A stretch of 64,000 nucleotides of DNA from Mesorhizobium loti (GCF_013170705.1 NZ_CP033334.1:4875501-4939500); one strand, 5' to 3'; counted from the first letter of the stretch, positions 1-8,195 are shown. Notes: generated by a model not told the origin, from the sequence alone. Translations and numbers: made by a program.

Positions 1-117
1 CTCCATCCTAGACAGCAGCCCCCATGAAGAGCCGAGGATGAGGGGCTATATGCACCTCGCCTCTCCCGGCCACCGACTCTGCCACAATCACCTCGTTCCG
101 CGCACGGCCCCTGCAAG

Positions 118-131
118 TTGATCCAGATCAA
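118..131. promoter_or_regulatory. FNR/FixK-type box (anaerobox)
   Basis: The sequence reads TTGAT-CCAG-ATCAA, a perfect match to the TTGAT-N4-ATCAA palindrome bound by FNR, FnrN and FixK regulators in rhizobia. Its centre is about 61 bases before the ATG of the 37-codon gene at 186. With the usual -41.5 placement the transcript would start near 166, just ahead of the Shine-Dalgarno sequence at 173-178. I noticed no second copy in the window. The palindrome could also act on a gene to the left, outside the window. Confidence 0.75.
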
Positions 132-185
132 CGCAGATGCATCGCCAGTGCTGTCTCTTCGGATATCATCCCAAGGAGAACGAAC

Positions 186-299
186 ATGTCGACCTACGAC
201 CTCATGGTTGTCACAGCAGTCCTGCTCAGCTTCGCGTCATTTTCCGGGGTCCTGGCCTTTGCCACTTTCGATGAATCGCGTCGCCGTCGCGCGAGATAG
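186..299 (+). CDS. 37-residue single-pass membrane peptide
   Basis: This short reading frame starts at ATG after a good ribosome binding site (AAGGAGAA at 173-180). The product has a short polar start (MSTYDL), one hydrophobic span of about 20 residues (residues 6-26) and a strongly basic tail (SRRRRAR), which predicts a single transmembrane helix with the tail in the cytoplasm. It lies directly downstream of a perfect FixK/FNR-type palindrome, so induction by low oxygen is likely. I do not recognise the family. By analogy, small one-helix proteins of this kind often serve as subunits or regulators of respiratory oxidases, but nothing here proves that. Confidence 0.65.
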   Translation: MSTYDLMVVTAVLLSFASFSGVLAFATFDESRRRRAR

Positions 300-426
300 G
301 GTTAGGGGATCGGACCAGGCGGATGGGCGTTCCGCGGCCATCCACACGACGAAGTGATATAGGTGCAATTTGACGGCGGATCGGATCGAATGAGAACGTC
401 TGGTAGATAGCAACCGGAAAGTGGCC

Positions 427-615
427 ATGAGCGACGACCCCGAGGACGACACCGACATCGTCAACCAACTCGCCTACGTCAGAGCCGATCCAACCCAGCA
501 CGATACGCTCACACTTCTCACCATGATCGATGCCGCGATTGCCGAGATCATGGCGTTGAGGAGAAAGTTGCGGCTGAGCGAGGACAAGAATGCGGGGAGC
601 AACCAGCTCCAGTAG
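427..615 (+). CDS. small hypothetical protein, 62 residues
   Basis: The frame encodes an acidic start (MSDDPEDDTD) followed by a helical stretch with leucines and basic residues (residues 35-55), a composition suited to a small soluble helical protein. The ATG at 427 is chosen because GGAAAG at 416-421 is well spaced for it; a GTG two codons upstream is an alternative. No known domain is recognised. The gene lies between the membrane peptide at 186 and a palindromic repeat. Confidence 0.45.
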   Translation: MSDDPEDDTDIVNQLAYVRADPTQHDTLTLLTMIDAAIAEIMALRRKLRLSEDKNAGSNQLQ

Positions 616-647
616 GCGGCAGCACCAGAGCGAAGGCGACGCGAACC

Positions 648-753
648 CCTAAAGCGCGTCGCACCGGAACGGATTCATGCGACGCGCTTTAGGTCTTTGT
701 CTTATGCATGTCGTTCTCCCAAAACCGAGTTCACTTTTGGGCGACATGCATTA
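648..753. repeat. double-hairpin intergenic repeat
   Basis: Two adjacent inverted repeats lie here. The first has perfect 16-base arms (648-663 and 678-693, beginning CCTAAAGCGCGTC). The second has 10-base outer arms (704-713 and 742-751, ATGCATGTCG) and 7-base inner arms (718-724 CCCAAAA and 735-741 TTTTGGG). The right end overlaps the stop codon of the lysozyme gene (751-753). The form matches the palindromic intergenic elements scattered through Mesorhizobium genomes. It could also act as a transcription end for the minus-strand gene. Confidence 0.7.
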
Positions 754-1824
754 GTCCGCGTCGGCCATCATCTGACGACCGCCGCCGCCAGCCCAGGCGC
801 GCCATTGCCGCTCGTCGCCATGGAAGACGTTGAGGTCGATGCGGCCGGTCACGCCATGGGACAGGCCCGAGCCGGAATACTGCCAGAACAGCCACTTGCG
901 GCCGGGATAGACCTTGGACGGGTGCCGTGCCACCGCGCGCAGCCAGAACGGGTAGTCAAGGAAAGCGCCCTGCAGATTGTCGCGATAGAAATCCGGCGCG
1001 GTGTAGATGATGGGACGCTGGCCGTAGTGACGCTCCAGCTTGTCCATGAACACCTGCATCTTCTCCAGCACCTTTTCGCGTGACGGGCGCCGCTTGCAGC
1101 TGGAATCGCCGTTCCATTCGACGTCGATCACCGGCGGCAAGGCGCCATCCACCTTCGGCACGTTGCGGATGAACCAGTCGGCCTGTTCGCCGGCGGTGCG
1201 GCACCAGTAGAAGAAATGATAGGCGCCACGCTTCAGCCCGGCGGCGTCGGCATTGCGCCAGTTCTTCATGAACATCGGATCAAGATGGTCGCCACCATCG
1301 GTCGCCTTGATGTAGGCGAAGTTGGCCCCCTGGGCGCGCAGCTTTTCCCAGTTCACGTCGCCCTGCCAGCGCGAGACGTCGACCCCGTGCACGGCAAGGT
1401 GACGGGGCGAGGAGCGGCCGAAATTGATCGGCTTGGCATCGCGAAAACCGTAGCGCGTGACCGGCCCGGCAAGCATCGGCGGTGCTGCCCGCGACAACAG
1501 CCTTGGCGGCGAGACCAGAGCCGCGGGCTCGATGGGTGGATCGACATTGTCCGGCAATTCGGGCGCCGGAAACGCCACCGTCTCTTCTTCCGCCAGGCCG
1601 AAGGGCCGATCAGTGTCTTGCGCCGGCGCCGCCTCGGCCAGCTTGCGCGCTTTGCCGGCCTTGGTTGCGGGAACGGATGCGATCGGCGCGCTTGGCCGCA
1701 CCACCGAACTGGTGGTTTCATTCGACGGCTTCTGCATGTCGAGCGCGTCCATGCCCGATGTCGACGAACAGCCGGCAAGGCACAGCGATGCGATCACGAA
1801 ACTGATGACGCCTGGTAACCGCAT
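751..1824 (-). CDS. GH25 family lysozyme (lipoprotein)
   Basis: A secreted muramidase of glycoside hydrolase family 25, which cleaves the beta-1,4 bond between N-acetylmuramic acid and N-acetylglucosamine. Residues 1-19 form a lipoprotein signal with lipobox LAGC (Cys19), followed by a long Pro/Ala-rich low-complexity linker to about residue 140. The catalytic domain covers roughly 147-340, with GVDVSRWQG at the first strand (Asp149) and DVEW (Asp234, Glu236) as the catalytic pair, then YTAPDFY and DLNVF. At 357 residues it is longer than the bare domain because of the linker. It opens a run of envelope genes and is divergent from the DUF1402 gene. Confidence 0.9.
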   Translation of the reverse strand: MRLPGVISFVIASLCLAGCSSTSGMDALDMQKPSNETTSSVVRPSAPIASVPATKAGKARKLAEAAPAQDTDRPFGLAEEETVAFPAPELPDNVDPPIEPAALVSPPRLLSRAAPPMLAGPVTRYGFRDAKPINFGRSSPRHLAVHGVDVSRWQGDVNWEKLRAQGANFAYIKATDGGDHLDPMFMKNWRNADAAGLKRGAYHFFYWCRTAGEQADWFIRNVPKVDGALPPVIDVEWNGDSSCKRRPSREKVLEKMQVFMDKLERHYGQRPIIYTAPDFYRDNLQGAFLDYPFWLRAVARHPSKVYPGRKWLFWQYSGSGLSHGVTGRIDLNVFHGDERQWRAWAGGGGRQMMADAD

Positions 1825-2058
1825 CTGGACCTGTACTCAAAACACAACAGACCGAGGGCGACGGCCCACGGACAACCAGCGCTAGTTATGAACGAGAAAT
1901 TACCAATAAAGTTTGAATCAAGTTTTTACCATGACTGTGACCCGTTTCAGACACTCGCCAGCGACGGCCGGCCAAGCCTTGACAGCGCCATGATGTGGCT
2001 GTTGAGACGGGAGGCGGCTCTCGCGCCGGCATTTCCCGCTATTTGAAAAAGGCACCCG

Positions 2059-3042
2059 ATGACTGTGTTGCAGCGGCTTCTCCCGATCCTCCTGCTCGCG
2101 GCGCTTTCCTGCGGAGGCGTGCCCTTGGCCGGGTCAGCGCATGCCGGCGGGCTGGTCGTCGTCCCCGCAGGCAATCGCTCCGAGACGCAACCGCCGATCC
2201 CGGATGCATCGGCGACGCGGACCCGCGCCTTCAAGACCACCTACGCGGAAAAATACGAGAAGATCGTCGCGCTCCTGAAGCGCGAGAAGAAACTGGTGGC
2301 GCATATCAAGCAGGCGGCCGCGGCTTACGATATCGACCCCATCCATATCGTCGGCGCGCTGGTCGGCGAACACACCTACAACGTGACCGCCGTCGGCTCG
2401 GTCCAGACCTACTATGTGAAAGCGCTGTCCTATTCCGGCCTCGATTTCTCCTTCCGCTACAAGGGCGTGCCGGTGCAGAGCTTTGTCCAGCGGCCGGAGT
2501 TCGCGGCCTGCGCCGGGGCCCGGGACAGTGCCGCCCTGTGGAGCTGCCGCGACAGGGTCTGGGTCGACCATTTCCGCGGCAAGACGGTCGACGGCGTCAC
2601 CTATGACGCGATGACCTTCCAGCAGGCGTTTTTCCAGCCCTTCTTCGCCGGCCAGACATTCGGCCTCGGCCAGATCAGCCCGCTGACCGCGCTAGAGGTC
2701 ACCGACCTGGTCAACAAGGTCAGCGGCTACGACAAGCTCACACCTGATCATCCGCAGGCCATCTATCGCGATGTCATGGATCCCGACCGCAGCATCGTTT
2801 ACATCGCCGCGATCGTGCGTGACGCCATCGACGCCTACAAGGAACAGGGCTTCGACATATCGAGCAATCCAGGCATCACGGCCACGCTCTACAATGTCGG
2901 CCAGCCCCGGCAGCGGGCGGCGGATCTGCGCGCGGCGCTCACCAGCGGCAAGGGCCGCAAGCTGCCGGTCGAGAATTATTACGGCTGGCTCGTCAACGAC
3001 AAGCTCGGCGAACTCAGGAGCCTGCTCGACAGCGGCAGCTGA
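2059..3042 (+). CDS. DUF1402 family periplasmic protein (lysozyme-like)
   Basis: A protein of 327 residues with a clear Sec signal peptide (residues 1 to about 29, ending SAHA). The mature part contains motifs seen in the rhizobial DUF1402 family and suggestive of a transglycosylase-like fold: a glutamate in LVGEHTYN, the segment FGLGQISPLTAL, and a late ITATLYNVG. An enzymatic role on peptidoglycan is inferred from this resemblance and from the neighbouring lysozyme, not shown. The start has AAGG close upstream. The dedA gene follows 22 bases later, so the two probably form an operon. Confidence 0.8.
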   Translation: MTVLQRLLPILLLAALSCGGVPLAGSAHAGGLVVVPAGNRSETQPPIPDASATRTRAFKTTYAEKYEKIVALLKREKKLVAHIKQAAAAYDIDPIHIVGALVGEHTYNVTAVGSVQTYYVKALSYSGLDFSFRYKGVPVQSFVQRPEFAACAGARDSAALWSCRDRVWVDHFRGKTVDGVTYDAMTFQQAFFQPFFAGQTFGLGQISPLTALEVTDLVNKVSGYDKLTPDHPQAIYRDVMDPDRSIVYIAAIVRDAIDAYKEQGFDISSNPGITATLYNVGQPRQRAADLRAALTSGKGRKLPVENYYGWLVNDKLGELRSLLDSGS

Positions 3043-3064
3043 AACATTTTTAACAGGAGCTTGC

Positions 3065-3688
3065 GTGCAGTCGTTCATCGACCAGAGCGTTTTTTTCATC
3101 GAGAACCATCAGGCGTGGGCCGGCCTCGTGGTCGGGCTGCTGGCTTTTGGCGAGTCGCTGGTGCTGGTCGGCATCCTGTTGCCGGGCACCACGGTGCTTA
3201 TCATCGTCGGCGGCCTGGTCGGGGCCGGCATCGTCCAGCCTTTGCCCGTTCTCCTGGCGGCGATGATCGGGGCGGCGCTCGGCGACACCATCTCCTATCT
3301 CCTCGGCAGATGGCTGGGGCGCGGCGTCGTCCATAAATGGCCGCTCAACCGCTATCGCCGCGAGGTCGCCAGGGCGCGGCTGTTCTTCCATCGTTATGGT
3401 TTCGCGGCGGTTTTCATCGGCCGCTTCTTCGGCCCGGTCCGCGCAACGGTGCCGCTGGTCGCGGGCATGATGGGCATGCACCGGCGCCGCTTCCAGATCG
3501 CCAACATCCTGTCGGCGATCATCTGGGCTCCGGTCGTGCTGTCGCCAGGATGGCTGGTGGCCAAGGGCGCCGGCAGCATCCCCGAACTCGATGCGACCAG
3601 CCTGTTCGGGTTGGCGGCGATCGGCGTCGTTGTCCTGATCATCATGGCGGTGATTGCCCTCAAGCTGCGAAGCAGGCGAACCGTCTAA
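3065..3688 (+). CDS. DedA family membrane protein
   Basis: A DedA/SNARE-associated family integral membrane protein of 207 residues, the usual length. DedA proteins are linked to membrane lipid handling, including recycling of undecaprenyl phosphate, and to proton-motive-force homeostasis. Visible family marks are the re-entrant segment FGESLVLVGILLPGTT, GAALGDTISYLLGRWLG, and the arginine-containing block IGRFFGPVRATVPLVAGMMGM. The start is GTG at 3065, set by AGGAG at 3055-3059. Its place 22 bases after the DUF1402 gene and a few kb from uppP fits a role in lipid-carrier turnover. Confidence 0.88.
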   Translation: MQSFIDQSVFFIENHQAWAGLVVGLLAFGESLVLVGILLPGTTVLIIVGGLVGAGIVQPLPVLLAAMIGAALGDTISYLLGRWLGRGVVHKWPLNRYRREVARARLFFHRYGFAAVFIGRFFGPVRATVPLVAGMMGMHRRRFQIANILSAIIWAPVVLSPGWLVAKGAGSIPELDATSLFGLAAIGVVVLIIMAVIALKLRSRRTV

Positions 3689-3690
3689 GC

Positions 3691-4482
3691 CTAGCCACGT
3701 TTCCTGAACACGCCGATCATCGGCCCCAGATTCCAGTAATCGTCGCTGCGGCCGATGGCAGGCGCGAACAGGCTAGAAATCGTGCCGTCGAGAAAAAGCG
3801 CATTGTCGCAGCCTAGCGCATCGCGAAACAGCCGGGCGAATGCATAGAAATTTACCGTGCCGTTCGAAATGGCAAAGACCGCGACACCATCCTTGCGCAC
3901 CCCGACACCGTCGCGGGTCTTGCGCGAGGTGCCGTCGGACTGGAACTTCGGATGCAGCTGGCCGTCGATCACCAGCATCGGTCCCGATTGCGTCGCATAT
4001 TCGGTGGACGGCCGCTTCCTGACGAAATCCCAGGTCGCGCGAACCGCGGCCTTGCCGCCGCTGATGTAGAAGATGCCGTTCGGTTGCAGCGAAAAATTGC
4101 CGCTTCCCGATCCCGTCTTCACACCGGCCATTTCCTGGCCACGCTCGACATAGAGACCAACCGGCCTGAGATCTGGGTGATACATGCCGGCGTTGATGGC
4201 AAACAGCATGGTGCGGCCGGCCGCGCGCTGGGCGTTGTCGAGATTGTGCAGCGATTGGAAGGGCTTGCCGGCCGGATCCTTCCAGAACAGTTCGATCGAA
4301 TAGAGTTTCGGGTCCACCTCGCAGACCAGATAGCTGGTCGCCTCGAAGGCGAGATCGCGGCACGGCGGCACAGACGCGAACCACTGGCCGAACACCATCG
4401 TAGTGGCGACGGCCTGCGGCAGCGCGGCCTTGACCAGGGCCACCAGCAGAGGCGCGGAATTGAGAAGTGTCAGAAAGTCCAT
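3691..4482 (-). CDS. phosphodiester glycosidase family protein (DUF2233/NAGPA-like)
   Basis: A 263-residue protein of the phosphodiester glycosidase fold, related to the uncovering enzyme NAGPA and bacterial DUF2233 proteins, which act on sugar-phosphodiester linkages. Typical motifs are FAINAGMYH, LQPNGIFYI, TQSGPMLVIDG and DNALFLDGTISSL. A weakly hydrophobic N-terminus (residues 5-30) may anchor or export it. It converges on dedA with two bases between the stops. The natural substrate is unknown; cell-wall or polysaccharide phosphodiesters are plausible given the neighbours. Confidence 0.8.
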   Translation of the reverse strand: MDFLTLLNSAPLLVALVKAALPQAVATTMVFGQWFASVPPCRDLAFEATSYLVCEVDPKLYSIELFWKDPAGKPFQSLHNLDNAQRAAGRTMLFAINAGMYHPDLRPVGLYVERGQEMAGVKTGSGSGNFSLQPNGIFYISGGKAAVRATWDFVRKRPSTEYATQSGPMLVIDGQLHPKFQSDGTSRKTRDGVGVRKDGVAVFAISNGTVNFYAFARLFRDALGCDNALFLDGTISSLFAPAIGRSDDYWNLGPMIGVFRKRG

Positions 4483-4605
4483 GCGCCTGCGGATGCCAGA
4501 TTCAATCAGCTTTCGTGGTTATCACCACTTGCTGGCACCATGGAAGACCGGCACGAAAGGATCGGGCCGAGGTTCATGCCCAGGGGCGCGGCGGAGCCGA
4601 CCAGA

Positions 4606-5232
4606 CTATTTGACAGCGCTGACCAGTTGTTCGTCGCCACCAAGGATGGAGACCCAGTGCCCTGTGTTGTCGCTCGCCTGCCGCTTCAGGTAGCGATAGC
4701 TCGTCTGGTTCCAGAGGCGGACCTTATCGGTCAGATTGTCGAGGATGAAGTCGCCCTTGTCGGTGCGCACCGTCAGCACGGCATGGCCTTCGCCATCGGG
4801 CTTGCGGACCACCGTCATCAACAGATTAGCTATGGCAATGCCCATGCCGTTGAGCTCACGCCGCTTTTCCAGCGCGTAGTCTTCGCAGTCGCCGAAGCCG
4901 TTGTCCGGATAGGCCCACCACTCGTCCTTGCCGTAATTGTCCATGTCGCTCATCGGCTTGACGCGCGCGTTGACGGAGAAATTGACGGCCGAGATATCGT
5001 GCAGCAGCTTGCTGGTCATCTGTTCCGGCACGCTGTCAGGCGAGCGGATCGAGCATTCGTCGAGATGGATCTTGCAAAAATCATAGTGGCCGATCGGCTG
5101 CGACGTCGATCCGCCGACAACCATGGAAGCAGGCGCGGCATGGGCCGAACCCACCGCCGCACAGAAAACTGTCAGGGCAAACGCCAGCCCCAGCCCCTTC
5201 GCCTTGCGGCGCCAACCCATCGAGGATGCCAT
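4606..5232 (-). CDS. transglutaminase-like cysteine peptidase (BTLCP family)
   Basis: A 208-residue member of the bacterial transglutaminase-like cysteine protease family (DUF920), common in Rhizobiales. A signal peptide spans residues 1 to about 32 (ending SAHA). The papain-like triad is visible as Cys in FGDCEDYAL, His in GEGHAVLTV and Asp in FILDNLTD. Members with known context, such as LapG, cleave surface adhesins; no lapD-like partner is seen here, so the substrate is open. The gene is transcribed alone, with no close same-strand neighbour upstream. Confidence 0.88.
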   Translation of the reverse strand: MASSMGWRRKAKGLGLAFALTVFCAAVGSAHAAPASMVVGGSTSQPIGHYDFCKIHLDECSIRSPDSVPEQMTSKLLHDISAVNFSVNARVKPMSDMDNYGKDEWWAYPDNGFGDCEDYALEKRRELNGMGIAIANLLMTVVRKPDGEGHAVLTVRTDKGDFILDNLTDKVRLWNQTSYRYLKRQASDNTGHWVSILGGDEQLVSAVK

Positions 5233-5367
5233 GCGGCCCCACCCATCTGTTTTGTTAACAGAACGTTAAGGGCTGTTATATTCCGAAGTCAATGAACCCG
5301 GCCGATCACATCTTTGCGGATCGATGCATGCATCCGAGTGGTTGCCCGCGCGCAACACCGGTCCTGA

Positions 5368-6240
5368 TTAAGCCAGCCACCCCATCGCCACGCTCAGCAG
5401 CAGGATGACGCCGAGCAGGCCGCGATAGATGACGAAGGGCCAGGCGGAAAAGCGCTCCAGCACGCGCATCAGGCCCCATATGGCGAAGAAGGCGGAAATA
5501 GAGGCGACGACCAGTCCGGTCGCAAGAACCGACCAGCCATGGGCGTCAAGGTGAACCTTGTGCAGTTCCCATAACTCCTTGAGGCCTGCAAGCGCGATCG
5601 CCGGCAGGCCGAGCAGAAACGAGAAACGCGCCGCCTCAGCCCGCTTGAAGCCGAGCCCGAGCGCCGCGGTCAAGGTCGAGCCAGAGCGCGAGACGCCAGG
5701 GATTAGCGCGCCGATCTGGGCAACGCCGACAAGCAGCGCATCGGTGAGCGACGCTTCGCCGATGGTCCGCTTGTGGCGGGCGAAAATCTCGGCAAGCGCC
5801 AAAAGGATCGCCATGGCGATGCAGGACCAGCCGATCACGCTCAGGCTGCGCAGCGGAGAATTGCAGGCGTTGAGGATGCCCGACAGCGCGACGCCCGCGA
5901 CAATGATCGGGATCGTCGCCAGCACGATCCAGGAAGCCAGCCTGAAACTCCGGTCGGCGAAATCGCGCCGCGTGAGCGCGTCGAGCGAGCCGAACAGGAG
6001 GTCCCTGACATCGCCCCAGAAATAGCTGATCACGGCGGCAAGAGCGGCAAGCTGCATGGCGGCGGAGAAGGCGGAACCCGGATCCTGCCAGCCGAGCACC
6101 GCCGGTACGATGCGCATATGGGCGGTCGACGAAATCGGCAGCAATTCGGTGATGCCCTGCACCAGGCCGAGGAAGGCGACCTTGGCAAATCCCAGGCCGA
6201 CGAAGCCGGTGTCCACGCCCTGGGTGCAGATGTCAGCCAT
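5368..6240 (-). CDS. uppP: undecaprenyl-diphosphatase UppP (BacA)
   Basis: The integral membrane phosphatase that converts undecaprenyl diphosphate to the monophosphate, recycling the lipid carrier for peptidoglycan and polysaccharide synthesis and giving some bacitracin tolerance. Both catalytic signatures are present: LVQGITELLPISSTAH near the N-terminus and PGVSRSGSTL in the second half, with about eight hydrophobic spans. The start at 6240 has GGAAAGG eight bases upstream; an in-frame GTG at 6303 would add 21 residues. The product has 290 residues, slightly above the common length of about 270. It ends the envelope-gene stretch. Confidence 0.93.
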   Translation of the reverse strand: MADICTQGVDTGFVGLGFAKVAFLGLVQGITELLPISSTAHMRIVPAVLGWQDPGSAFSAAMQLAALAAVISYFWGDVRDLLFGSLDALTRRDFADRSFRLASWIVLATIPIIVAGVALSGILNACNSPLRSLSVIGWSCIAMAILLALAEIFARHKRTIGEASLTDALLVGVAQIGALIPGVSRSGSTLTAALGLGFKRAEAARFSFLLGLPAIALAGLKELWELHKVHLDAHGWSVLATGLVVASISAFFAIWGLMRVLERFSAWPFVIYRGLLGVILLLSVAMGWLA

Positions 6241-6342
6241 GTCGAGCCTTTCCGTCGGATAATCGTAAGGGGCAATCCCCGCCTCGCAATAGACTCGCGA
6301 CACCTGAAAGCCAATTTACGGATTTGTAAGGCGTCTTTCCCG

Positions 6343-6370
6343 TTGACAAGTCGCGCCACAATATTATTAT
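6343..6370 (+). promoter_or_regulatory. near-consensus sigma-70 promoter
   Basis: TTGACA (6343-6348) is followed after 16 bases by TATTAT (6365-6370), a nearly ideal vegetative promoter, which is rare in this GC-rich genome. It would start transcription near 6377, in front of the interrupted acetyltransferase gene at 6411. Confidence 0.7.
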
Positions 6371-6378
6371 TCGCTAAT

Positions 6379-6391
6379 CTTACACTGTAAG
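6379..6391. promoter_or_regulatory. operator-like palindrome CTTAC-ACT-GTAAG
   Basis: A perfect inverted repeat CTTAC-N3-GTAAG lies at the predicted transcription start of the gene at 6411. A looser half-site pair (TTAC...GTAAG, 6316-6330) lies just upstream of the -35 box. The geometry suggests a repressor such as a TetR-type protein, but no candidate regulator gene is adjacent. Confidence 0.5.
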
Positions 6392-6410
6392 TCTGACGAT
6401 GGAGGAGAGC

Positions 6411-7316
6411 ATGCAGACCGCCCTGTCAGAATTGCAACTCCCACCTGAACCTCATCCGCCTGTCATCGCGATCGAGGATGTCTCGCGCGACCTCAGCCGT
6501 ATTCTCGAGCGCGCCGAAGTGTAGGCCTGGCTCGACCTCTACGCCGCCGCGCCGGCCGATTTCGCCGCGCGGCAAGAACTTTCGCTGGCGAGACAGGGCG
6601 ACCTTGCCTGGACCACCTGCACAACGATCCCGTTCATCCATTTCAACTGCGTGAAGAATTTCGGCGTCGACAGCGAGGCCAACGAAAGCCAGCTCGACGC
6701 GCTGCTGGCGCATTACCGCGCCGCGGGCATTTCGCGGCCTTGGTTCTATGTCAATCCGCACAGCGAACCATCACGCCTCAGATGCTGGCTCGAGGCGCGT
6801 GGCCTGCAGCGCCAGGGCGGCTGGGAGCGGATTTATCGGGAGGCGGAACCACTGCCATCCGAGCCGCTCTTCACGGTTGACGGCGTTTCGATCGAACGCG
6901 TGACGATGGCAACGGCAAGCGATTGGGCCGGTTTCATCGACAGAAGCTACCGGCTGCCAACCTCGCCCTGGCTGCTGGCTCTGGTCGGCCGGCCGGGCTG
7001 GCATCACTACATAGCGAAGCGAAATGGCGCGGTGGCCGCGGCGCGCTCGCTGTTCATCGGCGCCGACGGTGCTGCTTGGAGCGGCATCGACGCGCCGGTG
7101 CCCGGCATAATGACGCCGAGCTTCGACCTGGACGCCGTGCTTGGAGAAGCGCTGGTGCGCGACGGCATCGCGGCCGGCGCGAAATTGTTTGTCGCCGACA
7201 TCGAGGCGCCGCACAGGGAGCGCGATGGACCGGCCTATCGCAACTATGCCCGCCTCGGCTTCAGGATTGCCTATTTCCGCTGCCATTACAGCTATTTGCC
7301 AGCCAGCTCGAACTGA
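6411..7316 (+). pseudogene. GNAT family N-acetyltransferase with in-frame amber stop
   Basis: From ATG 6411, after a strong ribosome binding site (GGAGGAG), one frame runs to 7316, about 301 codons, but codon 38 is TAG (6522-6524). The protein-like sequence continues on both sides (...RILERAEV, stop, AWLDLYAAAP...). The long downstream part has an acetyltransferase-like C-terminal domain with the aromatic-rich NYARLGFRIAYFRCHY end typical of GNAT proteins. A GTG at 6651 could restart translation and give a 221-residue product, but it lacks a clear ribosome binding site. Either the gene is newly dead or the stop is read through; a sequencing error is also possible. Confidence 0.7.
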
Positions 7317-7321
7317 CCGCG

Positions 7322-7534
7322 CTAATTGCGCAGCCATTGCTGGAAACAGCTCCTGACCACCATATGCGCCGGTGGAACGACCGGCACGTCCGTGGATGCG
7401 TCATCGGCCGCCCGGCCGCGGGCCCGTTCGAGCAGGAGGCGTACCTGTTCGGGTCGCACCCGGTCGCGCTCCATCACAAGCAGGACCATCGGATCGTTCA
7501 AAAGCTCGTCCAGGGTGCTGATGCTGTCGTTCAT
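7322..7534 (-). CDS. small hypothetical protein, 70 residues
   Basis: A 70-residue protein with an acidic helical start (NDSISTLDELLNDPMV) and an amphipathic segment rich in Arg and Leu (residues 18-40). The ATG at 7534 is preferred over an upstream start at 7582 because a GAGGAG sequence precedes it. No domain is recognised. It converges on the interrupted acetyltransferase gene, with only five bases between their ends. Confidence 0.55.
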   Translation of the reverse strand: MNDSISTLDELLNDPMVLLVMERDRVRPEQVRLLLERARGRAADDASTDVPVVPPAHMVVRSCFQQWLRN

Positions 7535-7688
7535 CCGTCGTCTCCTCGAATGCCGGCCCGCGCAGCGTAGATAGGACGACAAAGATGGCTCGCCAATGAC
7601 GCTTTGCCGGCTATCGCGTGTCGATATGGATTAATTTTTTTTGTCATGGTGGGCGCTTGCTTCCGCTCTTGAAGGCGGAACGGAAGAA

Positions 7689-8084
7689 CTAGGCCGGCGG
7701 AGCGCCCTCATGTTGCGGCAGGTCGTCGTCGAGCAGCACCCAAGGCTGCTTCGACGCGGTGAAAATATGCATCTGCGGCCGGAACAGCGAAGGGTCGTCG
7801 AGCGAGCCCGTGGTGATGCCGATGATGCCGGCCGAGTCGCGCCGCGAAAACATCGTCGTGCCGCAGCTCGGGCAAAAACCGCGCTTGAGATCGGGCGAGG
7901 TGTTGACTGTTGCCAGCGGCCCCTCGACCGTCACATCGTCGATGCGAAACAGCACGCGCGCGTTGAAGGCGGCGCCAATCGCCTTCTGGCAAAGCCGGCA
8001 ATGGCAGATGCGCTCGTTGATGGGAGCCGCCTCGGTGCTGTAACGCACCGCGCCGCACAGGCATCCGCCTTCATACCTTGCCAT
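7689..8084 (-). CDS. GFA/CENP-V family zinc protein
   Basis: A 131-residue protein of the GFA family (glutathione-dependent formaldehyde-activating enzyme-like, CENP-V fold). The zinc-binding cysteines stand in three groups: CLCGAVRY at residues 8-15, CHCRLCQK near 27-34 and FCPSCGTTMF near 70-79. The founding member Gfa was proposed to help form S-hydroxymethylglutathione from formaldehyde and glutathione; most members have no proven reaction. No formaldehyde dehydrogenase lies nearby, so the name should not be taken as function. Confidence 0.9.
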   Translation of the reverse strand: MARYEGGCLCGAVRYSTEAAPINERICHCRLCQKAIGAAFNARVLFRIDDVTVEGPLATVNTSPDLKRGFCPSCGTTMFSRRDSAGIIGITTGSLDDPSLFRPQMHIFTASKQPWVLLDDDLPQHEGAPPA

Positions 8085-8195
8085 GGCCTTGATCCAAGAT
8101 GGAGAGAATAGGCGTCAAGGTTAGTCGTCCAGCCGATAGGGTCAATTGAAATACCTTGATACGATGCCATCGATAACCGTGATGCGAGGCTCATC

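Noticed and set aside
5233..5300. GTTAACAG/GTTAAG words as a possible terminator or operator upstream of the BTLCP gene
   Set aside because: The arms are short and imperfect with no T-run; probably only AT-rich promoter sequence.
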